From Nymphaea colorata (taxonomy: Eukaryota > Streptophyta > Magnoliopsida > Nymphaeales > Nymphaeaceae): 60,000 nucleotides of DNA. Below the pieces are notes generated by a model. That model did not search any database. It saw nothing but the letters and a program-made list of their open reading frames with translations, and was not told where the DNA came from. The stretch spans positions 16,155,934 through 16,215,933 of the forward strand of contig NC_045138.2 in assembly GCF_008831285.2 (NCBI RefSeq), written 5' to 3'. A program made the translations under genes and the position numbers. Numbering within the stretch: position 1 is the first letter of the stretch; each line of letters begins with the position of its first letter. This document shows positions 1 through 9,600 of this stretch, piece by piece.

Positions 1-1234
1 CCTGAGGAGGTCGCAAGAGTACTCAAACACGTTTCACCTATTGTGATTTCCTTTGCCGTCCGACTACTTTAATTTCTTACAATTTGTCATTGTTAGTGCC
101 CAAATTAAATAGAAGAATGTAAAAAATTGGCGTTATAATATTCTTGGTTTTAATTTGTCCAGTGCAGATAAAAGGGCTGGATTGTCGTTAGGCCTTCCAA
201 CAAATCCACATCCATAGAAGTATAGGAAAATCAACATGATATTGGGCAGGGAAGAGCAGCATAAAGTTCATGAAAAGAATGGGTGTAATCTTACCGCACA
301 GGTAAAGATGAAACTTACGGAAACTGTATAAAAACCGAGTAGAACAAAATTGAACAGGTGCTTGATGTACAATAGATGTACAAGGGGATCAAAACTGAAC
401 CAACCAAAAAGAAAGAACAAAATAAATTCAATCAATAAATTTATTAAAAATCAAGAACTAGCAGCAGGTTCAAACAAGAATATATTCGGTGACAGCCAAG
501 ATTATCCAAGAACAATAAGCTAAAAGTTAGAAAGGAAGGCAGAAAAAATGACAAAAATCGTCGGAATATGAGAAAAGTAGAAAAATAAGAAATGGATGGG
601 TGCAGCAGATGATCGAGAGAGGCGCAACAAGAAGAGACCGAAGGTGAGAAATTATTGCAGGAAACATGGGAAGGAAATGAGAGAAGTATTCACTGATGAA
701 AGGCAAAACAAGACTGAAAATGTAGATGGCAAGTCTGGGGGTCGTCGTGACTAAGAAGTCGGCTATCAGATGAACCGCCACAACTATGGCACAGACCCCG
801 CCATTGAAACTTCTGACAAAAAGGCATGGTTGAAAAAGTTTGGAAGCTCTCTTGACTCTTGCATAACAATATGTGTGTAAGTTTTTCCCTTTTGGTACCC
901 ACTTCGATTGAGTTCAGAAGCGGAGGAAAGGGGGCTCACATTTTGGGAAAAGAAGTTTATAGCATATTTAAAAAGATTAATAATTATCTAAAAAGTTTAA
1001 AAAAAAATTGTTTAACTCATGTACAAATTTTGAAAATATTATCAGCCCTCAAACAAAAAAAAAAATCAATAAAACTTAAACGTTTAGTGATATTCCGCCG
1101 AAGATGTAACTAAACAAAAACCATCAATGACCAGTCAAGTTATATATATAAACCTGCAATAAAGTGTCTTTGTGACTCTTCCCGAATTCAATCAACATCT
1201 TCAATCTTTTCAATACGTAACAAGTTGAAGCAGA
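1..1234. other. Left-edge stretch without a supportable gene
   Basis: AT-rich sequence. A 23-codon open frame runs from base 1 to a TAA at 70-72 on the + strand and could be the end of a gene lying to the left, but I do not recognise the peptide. On the minus strand, bases 781-527 hold a hydrophobic 84-codon frame without a convincing start, splice context or family match. No tRNA, rRNA or transposase signature was seen. Confidence 0.4.
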
Positions 1235-1429
1235 CTATTTGTTAGGGCATTCCACCGTCCACCCAAGTCGCTCTCGTGAAAAAGCATCCACAACAGACAA
1301 AGGTGATGGGGTTTGTTAGAGTTAGTGAGCAGCAGCATCTACGCCCCATAAATACAAAGGCACTTTACTGAAAGAAGAGCAGGCGAAGGCCCGTTACAGG
1401 AAATACTGATTATATTGAAGGGGTGAGGC
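1235..1429. repeat. 195 bp dispersed repeat, copy 1
   Basis: This segment is nearly the same, in the same orientation, as 4491-4683. Shared blocks include CATTCCACCGTCCACCCAAG, GCATCTACGCCCCATAAATA and GGCGAAGGCCCGTTACAGG. Outside the block the flanks differ. I saw no terminal inverted repeats, no TG...CA ends and no long open frame, so its class (LTR fragment, short non-autonomous element or old segmental copy) is unresolved. Confidence 0.8.
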
Positions 1430-1498
1430 CATGTATGAACTATACTCTTTATTACATCACAATCGCTACGAAAGATACAATGTATGAACTATACTCTC
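1430..1498. repeat. Short direct repeat
   Basis: The 18-mer ATGTATGAACTATACTCT occurs twice about 49 bases apart, directly downstream of the dispersed repeat. It could be replication slippage or the footprint of an insertion. Confidence 0.5.
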
Positions 1499-1655
1499 TC
1501 TCTCTCTCTCCAAACGATTTTCTTCACTTTTCTTTTCTCCCTCTTGCAATAGAAGAGATTCGCAGCGTAACTTTTTCATGAGTTTTTTCTTTTAACCCGT
1601 TACTTTTTTTTTTTTTGTTAGAACGTGTTGGTTTATCATGTTTAATCTGCAAAAC

Positions 1656-1660
<5 letters not shown>

Positions 1661-1752
<92 letters not shown>

Positions 1753-1770
1753 TGTGTGTGTGTGTGTGTG
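1661..1770. repeat. Compound microsatellite (TC)n-(TCTA)n-(TA)n-(TG)n-(TA)n-(TG)n
   Basis: About 110 bases of uninterrupted dinucleotide and tetranucleotide tracts in succession. Likely highly polymorphic. The small open frame that crosses it is a by-product of the repeat. Confidence 0.95.
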
Positions 1771-2295
1771 AAAACAGGTAACTACAACAGATTACATGGT
1801 GAATATTAAGATGAAAAATATGAAAGTCGTCCTGTTTTTTTTTTAAGAAATTGAAATACCCTTCGGAAAGAGATCAAATCCATTCGATTTTAAAAGCCGC
1901 AATGCTTCTAAAGAAGAGGCAAAATTAATAGTCAAGACAATATTTTACTAGGATGGTGACCAATAACTGTGAGAAGTGAGGCTGTTGTCATTTTCTTGAT
2001 CTCTGGAAACAGACAAGTAGATGAACATGCTCTCAACTTCAAGCGAAGCTGCCGTCGGTAATTCACTTAACAATTTCCATATGCTTTCAGATTTCCCTTT
2101 CATCTTCCTCTCGGGGATGCAGATGCCTGAAATCCAGCACACTGGTTATCAGATTCAATTGCTGCTGAGGATCCTTCAACAGATGTCAATAGATCCAATT
2201 TGAATCAGATGTACTCTTAACTCTATCCATATTTTTAAATATTCACATATTTAAATTGGGTTACGAGTAAAAAAATGTCATAATCTAAATCCAAA

Positions 2296-2337
<42 letters not shown>

Positions 2338-3093
2338 TAATATGAAATGCGCCCATAGTTTTGCGCACACAGATTATGGCTTCCATATACGAATTAGAGT
2401 TGAATTTTGAGGTGATCTTATTCTTTGAGTAATATCTTGCCACGATGCCTACAAGGGCTTGTCCACCAGCTCTATTTGTGATAAATGTTGAAGTTGAGTC
2501 GTATTTTTCATAAAAGTTAGGAGATAAGGGCTAGGTGAGAGAAAATAATATTGGAAAGGAAAACAGCTAACTTTTGTTTACTATGTTAATCAAAAATTAT
2601 CTTCAAGTTCTTATCTGACGACTTTGGGGAAAAATTATAGTTTCCATTAAGAAATTTATAAAATAAATTCCCCTTTTAGAAATAAATAGAAAAAACGAAA
2701 TATTTTGTTTTCCCACGTATGTTTTGCCTTTTTCATAGAAAAAAACTATTGAGATTTTATTTAAAAAATCAGGCTTTTCAAGGAAGCTGCGAGCTAAAGG
2801 GTTGATTAGCTTGTTTGATTCTACAAATAAATTCTGTTCGATCGTCTGATTTGTATTTAAACATGGAACGATATATCTTTGCCATGTGTTTCTAATTCCA
2901 TGCACAATGGATACAATTTTTTTTTTTTTTTTGGATTTTCACTCTGATCTGATGGAATGTGATTCAACCATCCATGATCTATGAATCTTGCAATGTCTGA
3001 GTTATATTTGAGCATGAACCCACACAGTAGGGCGACGATGGGGGACTCTTTTAAATCAGAATAAAATAAATACTTGAACGACATTAACAACCG
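1771..3093. other. Gene-free stretch between microsatellite and tRNA gene
   Basis: AT-rich spacer. It holds a (TA)n tract at about 2300-2333. Short open frames on both strands (for example 2021-2203 +, 2603-2905 -, 2857-3090 -) resemble no family I know and have no coding-like composition. Confidence 0.5.
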
Positions 3094-3165
3094 GTCGTTG
3101 TAGTATAGTGGTGAGTATTCCCGCCTGTCACGCGGGTGACCCGGGTTCGATCCCCGGCAACGGCG
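3094..3165 (+). tRNA. tRNA-Asp (anticodon GTC)
   Basis: A 72-nt cloverleaf decoding aspartate codons GAC and GAU. The acceptor stem pairs GTCGTTG (3094-3100) with CAACGGC (3158-3164), including a G-T pair, followed by discriminator G3165. The D-arm contains the A-box-like TAGTATAGTGGT. The anticodon stem-loop is CCGCCTGTCACGCGG with GTC at 3127-3129. The T-arm is CCGGGTTCGATCCCCGG, a perfect B box. No intron; CCA is not encoded, as expected for a nuclear gene. TTTT at 3170-3173 supplies a Pol III stop. It looks intact. Confidence 0.97.
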
Positions 3166-3169
3166 TCTG

Positions 3170-3173
3170 TTTT
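3170..3173 (+). terminator. Pol III terminator of tRNA-Asp
   Basis: Four T residues begin five bases after the tRNA 3' end, the minimal RNA polymerase III termination signal. Confidence 0.7.
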
Positions 3174-3594
3174 AATTTAACCTCCTCCTTCCCATTTTAT
3201 AATTGACTTCACTTGCTCAAAACAGCCTCTCAAGCTTTTTTTTTTTTTGTTTTCAATTAATATTTTTAAATATTTAGTTTGTTATGTATTTGGGTGCTCT
3301 TTCAGATAAAAAAAAAAATTATTTTCTTCTTCTTCCCATTTTATAATTGACTTGACTTGCTCAAAACAGCCTCTCAAGCTTTTTTTTTTATTTTCAATTA
3401 ATATTTTTAAAGATTTAGTTTGTTATGTATTTGGGTGCTCTTTCATATTAAAAAAAAAACTTTTTTATTTAACCTTCTTCTTCCCATTTTATAATTGGCT
3501 TGACTTGCTCAAAACAGCCTCTCAAGCTTTTTTTTTCAATTAATATTTTTAAAATATTTAGCTTGTTATTTATATGGGTGCTCTTTAAGATACA
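3171..3594. repeat. Three tandem copies of a ~145 bp AT-rich unit
   Basis: The motif CCCATTTTATAATTG starts at 3191, 3335 and 3483 (periods 144 and 148). Each unit continues with GCTCAAAACAGCCTCTCAAG, a T-run of varied length, CAATTAATATTTTTAAA and a GGGTGCTCTTT end block. The array begins within six bases of the tRNA-Asp 3' end. Homopolymer runs account for most length differences. No open frame is conserved between units, so it is probably non-coding. Confidence 0.92.
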
Positions 3595-4234
3595 AAAGAA
3601 AAAGCTTTAAAGGATGCCCCTTCCAACTCTTTTTTTTTTCATGCTTTGCCACTAACATTAATGTTTTTTTTTTTATTCTCGAGATATTCCTCGTAAAGAA
3701 CTTTATCTTTATACCTGAAACATCCGGATAAATGGAGGCTTTTAGATCCTCATATATATTGTGGAGTAATAAGTAATATACTATACCTTCAAAACCAGAG
3801 GCGGATAGAAGGGGCATAGCAGCGGCCATGGCCGCCCTCAATTTTTTTTTTAAATTCACATGTAATTTTCTAATAGATCATTTGCCCTATATAAAATTTT
3901 GAAAAATTATCTTTCAATTTGGTCAAAATGTATAAGTATAGTTCAACCCTTTATAATAAAAAATTTCTAACCCTGTCTCCATTACTTTTGCATTAACATC
4001 CTTATTCACAACTTATCTTATATGGTTATAAACATAGGAAACTAGATGGATGCATTAATTGCTACCAAGTCTATTATTCTAATTATATTGAAGAAAAGAT
4101 TGGTCATAAGACAAATATAATGTCAACGACCAATTTTAAAAAGCTTAACTAAACAAAAAAGTAAAAACTTAATGAATTTATCGAGAAGATAACTCCCTGC
4201 CATTGAAAAATTTAACAAAAAAGTCCACATATTA
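3595..4234. other. Gene-free AT-rich stretch
   Basis: No gene, structural RNA or well-defined repeat seen. A minus-strand open frame at 3859-3566 contains homopolymer-derived lysine runs and no recognisable domain. Confidence 0.5.
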
Positions 4235-4478
4235 AGTTTGGGTGACCGAGAGGTGAACCCCCACCGCCCAAACAAGGCCTGAAGGCCCTTTCATTCCCCT
4301 TGCCTTCGGGGGTGCTGGGCTGCGTCGGTGTCAGCGATAGCATCGGTGCACCTTTCAACTTGAATGTCGTGCCTTATCATCTTAAGACACAAGAACATAG
4401 CGCTCACAGGAATCGAACTAAAAATCTGCCTTAATACAAGTCTCTAGCTTGACCAGCTACGCTATGCCCCTTGGGGGG
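4235..4478 (-). mobile_element. tRNA-derived SINE copy
   Basis: On the minus strand an RNA polymerase III A box, TAGCGTAGCTGG (4464-4453, exact to TRGCNNAGYNGG), is followed 33 nt later by a B box AGTTCGATTCC (4419-4409, one difference from GGTTCGANNCC). The body continues for about 170 bases with no second half of a cloverleaf, so this is a tRNA-like head with an unrelated tail, as in SINEs. The exact ends and target duplication are not resolved. Its head abuts the 195 bp repeat at 4491. Confidence 0.7.
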
Positions 4479-4490
4479 CCACATACCAGG

Positions 4491-4683
4491 CTATTTGTTA
4501 AGGCATTCCACCGTCCACCCAAGTCGCTCTCATAAAAAAGCATCCACAACAGACAAAGATGATGGGTTTGTTAGAGGTGGTGAGCAGCAGCATCTACGCC
4601 CCATAAATACAAAGGCACTTTGTTGAAAGAAGAGGAGGCGAAGGCCCGTTACAGGAATTACTGACTATATTAAGGGGCGAGGC
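4491..4683. repeat. 195 bp dispersed repeat, copy 2
   Basis: Direct copy of 1235-1429 with scattered substitutions and a few one-base indels. The two copies lie about 3.26 kb apart and bracket the tRNA-Asp, the tandem array and the SINE. No open frame spans both copies in a conserved phase. Confidence 0.8.
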
Positions 4684-6260
4684 TTAGTCCACGTAAAAAG
4701 ACAAGACATAATAAATTCAACACTTAAAAAATTAAAAAAACAAGTGTTCCAATGGGGTCCAACAGTTTGACCTTAATGTTAAAAAGGAACCCCTGAGTTG
4801 TTTTGTTCAATAAAACCTTCAAATACGTGTTCCCATAGCATCGTCTTCTTGTTATAGAAAATAGATTCAACGAACATGTGGTGGAGATGGAGATGGTTGC
4901 ATTTGGTTTAACAAGAGCGACTAAAGAGTGTATCGTAAGTATACTCAAGCCTTAAAGCATAATAATATGACATTCAGTTTTTCTAAGTCAAATAAAAGAA
5001 CATTTAAATGTGATGGCAAGATAATTTATTGTTTTAAAGGATTTCAATAGCTTTATGATTTATAAATGTGAGAATACTTTTCTTCTTTTCAGTATGATAC
5101 CGGAAAGACAAGTATTCTAAAAGATGCTTCCCAGTTGTTGATAAAAGTATTATAATAATACTTTAACTGTGTATAATAATAATATGAAGATTACAAAACT
5201 AATTTAACTGTTAACATGTTACAAGATAATTCATTAAAATATTACAAACTAATTTAATAAATTCAGTAAAAACAAATTAGAAGACAATAAGGACTTTTGT
5301 GCAAATGAAAAGTCAGTTGAACACAACATTAATTACAATAAACCCTGTATTAAAAACACATGAATGACATCACACTTTGTAGAAAAAAAAAGTTTTTTAA
5401 ATACTCAAAAAAACAAGAAAATGGTGATGATGAAGGCAGGGGCGGTATATTTGGCAGCATCATTCCTTTGCAAGTCAAGGCTGCAAACATATATAACTTG
5501 GAATACCAACAGTATATACTATAAATGCTTTTAAGACAATTTAAATATAACAAATATGAAAAAGACAATCAATGTTTGTTGGTCTAACAAAATCAATCTC
5601 AGGCTTGGTTTTTTTTGCAGCTAAATGGGTTTAGTGCATTTATTCATTTACTTATTGTTTATTTATGTGATTCAAGCATTTAATTAATAAAAAACTTTAA
5701 AAAGTTTCAGCAAGTCCTTGATATCACTTCAAAATCTCTTCTCTTAGACAATACTGAATGTCAATCACTAAGGTTATGTACTTATAGTTGTTGACATTTT
5801 GTGAAATCTAAAAAAAAAAAAGTTATGTTAGAGTGAAACTCTGGTGGCTTGTAGAACTCACATTGTATGAAAACAAGAGATTTTTGCGTCATGAAAATAT
5901 ACCATTAGCTAGAGTAGAGTGCTCTTACTTGTTTCTTTTCTCTTTTTTTTTTTGTTTTTCAAGAATCTATTTTATCAAATTAGCCTTATATCTGAGTCGA
6001 AAACATGTTACCATACCAGCTCGCTAAGGAAGACTTTTATCATTCATGTTACGTACAAAACTACCGTGTTCAAGATTAAATGAACATCGAACTGACTTAA
6101 AAGAAATTTAATAGCACCATCAAAGACTTTCGAGATGTTTGACATGTACAATGGAAAATAGATAAAAATCTAACACGAAAATGAACAAACTTTTGCCCAC
6201 GAATTTCGGTGCTGTACGGCTAAGGACAGAGCCGTCTTGCGGCTTCCGTCCAATTTTGAA
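4684..6260. other. Gene-free stretch upstream of the H+-ATPase gene
   Basis: AT-rich spacer with short open frames on both strands that show no family resemblance. From about 6270 the composition changes to a pyrimidine-rich CT stretch (to about 6410) typical of plant promoter/leader sequence; the transcription start cannot be placed. Confidence 0.5.
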
Positions 6261-6537
6261 AATCGACATTGGGAAAAGCACACTCCCCCTCACCAGTCAC
6301 CACCCACCGTCTCCATCACTCTCCTTCTCTCACTCTCTCCACTTTTCTAATTTCTAGTAGTTACTGCTCCTCACATAACCAACACAACCGCCTCGCTCTC
6401 ACCCTCTCGGTCTGCGATTCACTTTGATATAGAAAAGTAGAAGGTGGGACTCGAAAGGTACTTTTTCTCGCACAATTTTGTGGGCCTTCCGTTTGGTTCA
6501 CGAACTGAAAGAAAAAAAAATTGTTGGTCGATTTTAA

Positions 6538-6573
6538 ATGGCAATTTCATGGTACTCATGTTCATTTTGTTGA
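6538..6573 (+). promoter_or_regulatory. uORF 1 in the H+-ATPase leader (11 codons)
   Basis: ATG at 6538 opens an 11-codon frame ending at TGA 6571-6573, 41 bases before the H+-ATPase start. It lies in a different phase from the pump. Context has G at +4 but T at -3 (moderate). Its stop overlaps, in another phase, the ATG at 6573 within uORF 2. Leader uORFs that affect translation are documented for some plant plasma-membrane H+-ATPase genes (Nicotiana PMA1/PMA3); whether this one is in the mature mRNA depends on an unknown transcription start and possible leader intron. Confidence 0.5.
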
Positions 6574-6593
6574 TGGATCTGGTGATTGTGTAG
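6549..6593 (+). promoter_or_regulatory. uORF 2 in the H+-ATPase leader (14 codons)
   Basis: ATG at 6549, with further in-frame ATGs at 6558 and 6573, runs to TAG at 6591-6593. It overlaps uORF 1 in another phase and ends 20 bases before the main ATG at 6614, close for efficient re-initiation. No conserved peptide is claimed. Confidence 0.5.
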
Positions 6594-6613
6594 CAGAACG
6601 GCGGGTGAAGGAC

Positions 6614-9600
6614 ATGGGAGACAAGGGCGAGGTTCTGGAGGCGATAGTGAAGGAGGCAGTGGATTTGGTAATATATCGGATTTTGCGTCTCATTAGCTTC
6701 CGCGACTTCGTCGAAGGAATGTTTTTCTTTTTGTTTCTCTCTTTCTTTTCTCCCTTGGTATAATTGTTTGTCTTTGCATCTGCTTGGGACTGTGGTGTTG
6801 TCTGGTGGTATAGGAAAACATACCCATTGAGGAGGTTTTTGAGAACTTGAGGTGTAGTAAAGAGGGTTTATCCAGCGATGGAGCCAAAGAGAGATTGGAA
6901 ATTTTTGGGCAAAACAAACTCGAGGAAAAGAAGGTGAAGCGCTCTTTTGCTTCTTTTCCTTTTGTTCTTCTGAGGTTGTTGCTTGGATTTTTAACTTTAG
7001 TCTGGTGGGTTTTGTTCAGGAGAGCAAATTTTTGAAGTTTTTGGGCTTTATGTGGAACCCTTTATCGTGGGTCATGGAAGCAGCTGCTATCATGGCTATT
7101 GCTCTTGCTAACGGAGGAGTAAGTTTTATCGGTCCAATATGCCATTTTCTTCCTATCTGAGCAGTTCGTCTCCGTCTTCTTCTTCTTTTTATTTGTTTAT
7201 TATTTTTTCCGGTATTTTTGTTTAGGGGAAACCTCCTGATTGGCAAGATTTTGTGGGCATCATAACCCTTCTTCTCATCAATTCCACCATAAGCTTCATC
7301 GAGGAAAACAATGCTGGCAATGCCGCCGCTGCGCTTATGGCTCGTCTTGCTCCAAAGGCGAAGGTAAAGGCTAATCCTACACAATCTCTTATATTCTGTG
7401 TCAGACTCATCATATGGATTTTCCCTCCCCGACTGGTTGAAAACTAATGCTGGTCCTTGATAATGGTGGATACATGTTAGGTCCTAAGGGATGGGCGATG
7501 GAGCGAAGAAGATGCCTCCATTCTGGTTCCAGGAGACATAATCAGCATTAAACTAGGTGATATCATTCCTGCCGATGCCCGTCTTCTTGAAGGGGATCCA
7601 TTGAAAATCGATCAGGTTGCCTAGTTTCTTGTTGCTGCAAACAATTATGATGTCTTCGGTGTCATTCCTTTAGTTTAATCAGTTGGTTGTAATTCACAGT
7701 CTGCGCTTACTGGAGAATCTTTGCCAGTAACTAAAAGCCCTGGAGATGGCGTTTACTCTGGTTCTACATGCAAGCAAGGAGAGATTGAAGCAGTTGTTAT
7801 TGCTACCGGTGTTCATACCTTCTTCGGCAAAGCTGCTCATCTTGTTGATACTACTAATCAAGTTGGTCATTTTCAAAAGGTATGGATTGAACACTTGCGG
7901 TTCACATCAGATGTGTTTCTGCCTTCCTTTTCACGATTTGTTATGAAGGTGTTTTTCAGTTTATCTGATTTGTGAGGCATTTCATCCTCTCAGGTATTGA
8001 CCGCAATTGGGAACTTCTGTATATGTTCAATTGCTATTGGTATGATAATAGAAATAATTGTCATGTATCCTATTCAAGATCGCAAATATCGGCCAGGGAT
8101 AGACAATCTTTTGGTGTTACTGATTGGTGGGATTCCGATTGCCATGCCTACTGTCTTGTCCGTCACAATGGCAATTGGATCTCACCGCCTGTCTCAGCAG
8201 GTTTGTTTGTTAAAGTGTTCGTTTGTTGTGCTTTGGTGGTTCTGTTGCCCATCCATGCTAAATAGAGTGGTGATGCAGGGTGCAATTACAAAAAGAATGA
8301 CTGCAATTGAAGAAATGGCCGGGATGGATGTGCTCTGCAGTGACAAGACGGGGACATTGACATTGAACAAACTGACCGTGGACAAGAATCTGATTGAGGT
8401 TGATTTTGGATAAGTTCACATTTACAGAAAGAAGTTTCCTCTAAACTTTTACTTGCTTCCTTAAAATGAAATCATGTTATTTCTTATTATATTGTTTGAA
8501 ATAATGCTTAGGTTTTTGCAAGAGGAGTAGATAAGGAAGCTGTTATTCTAATGGCTGCAAGAGCTTCTCGAATAGAAAATCAAGATGCCATTGACACAGC
8601 TGTTGTGAATATGCTAGCTGATCCAAAGGAGGTATGCATCTCTCCCTTCATCCATATCTATTATCTCCTTTTTTAAAGCCCTTTGTCTGGTTAGTATTAA
8701 CATTCATTCTTTTGCTCTGTGAAAAAGGCGAGAGCTGGCATTCAAGAAGTTCATTTTCTTCCTTTTAACCCAACTGACAAACGAACGGCACTAACGTATA
8801 TTGACAGTCATGGAAAAATGCATCGAGTTAGTAAAGGTGCACCAGAGCAGGTAATTGGACAAAGCTTGCTGTTCAAAATGTTTGTGATTAACTTTCTATA
8901 GTTCAGGATGTCCGCATTCGTCAACTCTTTATCTCTGGATCTCTCTGTCTCTAAAGTAACAAATTTTATACACACCACACAGACATGCAAATAGTTCTTA
9001 CGTTATACTCACAATGCCTTCAATGGTTTTAGATTCTTAACATGGCACACAATAGATCAGAAATTGAACGCAGAGTTCATGCTGTAATTGACAAGTTTGC
9101 TGAACGTGGACTTCGATCCCTTGCAGTTGCATATCAGGTATCACCACAAAATCAATTCATATTACACTTTCATGAGCTTTATAAAGTAATTTTGTTATGC
9201 AAGACATGTCTGGCATGTGGTGTTTCTTTCAGGAAGTTCCAGACAGCAGAAAAGAAAGTCTCGGAGGCCCTTGGCAATTCATAGGTCTTATGCCTCTGTT
9301 TGACCCTCCTAGACATGATAGTGCAGAAACTATCCGAAGGGCACTCAATCTTGGTGTCAATGTTAAAATGATCACAGGTACTTTTGTCATTCAGGCCTTA
9401 CTGTTCACCTTTTACTGTTGACCTATCATTGCATATGATTTGATGGGGTCATCTGGTAAAATGTTTGATTTGCTTTTATCTTGCTGTGCAACCTTCAACA
9501 TATTTGTTACACCTGTTAGGATTGTCATATGCGCCTGCTATTTCTTTAATCCAATGTTTTGCATGAGCTTGATAAGTGGCAGATTAAGTCACAGTAGTAC

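Noticed and set aside
1-72. Open frame of 23 codons at the left edge ending in TAA
   Set aside because: Too short to identify; may be the tail of a neighbouring gene or chance.
527-902. Two overlapping minus-strand open frames, one strongly hydrophobic
   Set aside because: No convincing ATG for the hydrophobic frame, the two frames conflict, and neither resembles a known family. Could be an exon of an unknown gene but cannot be supported.
3170-4690. CRISPR-like array suggested by tandem repeats
   Set aside because: Only three long units in a plant nuclear context, no spacers; an ordinary tandem repeat.
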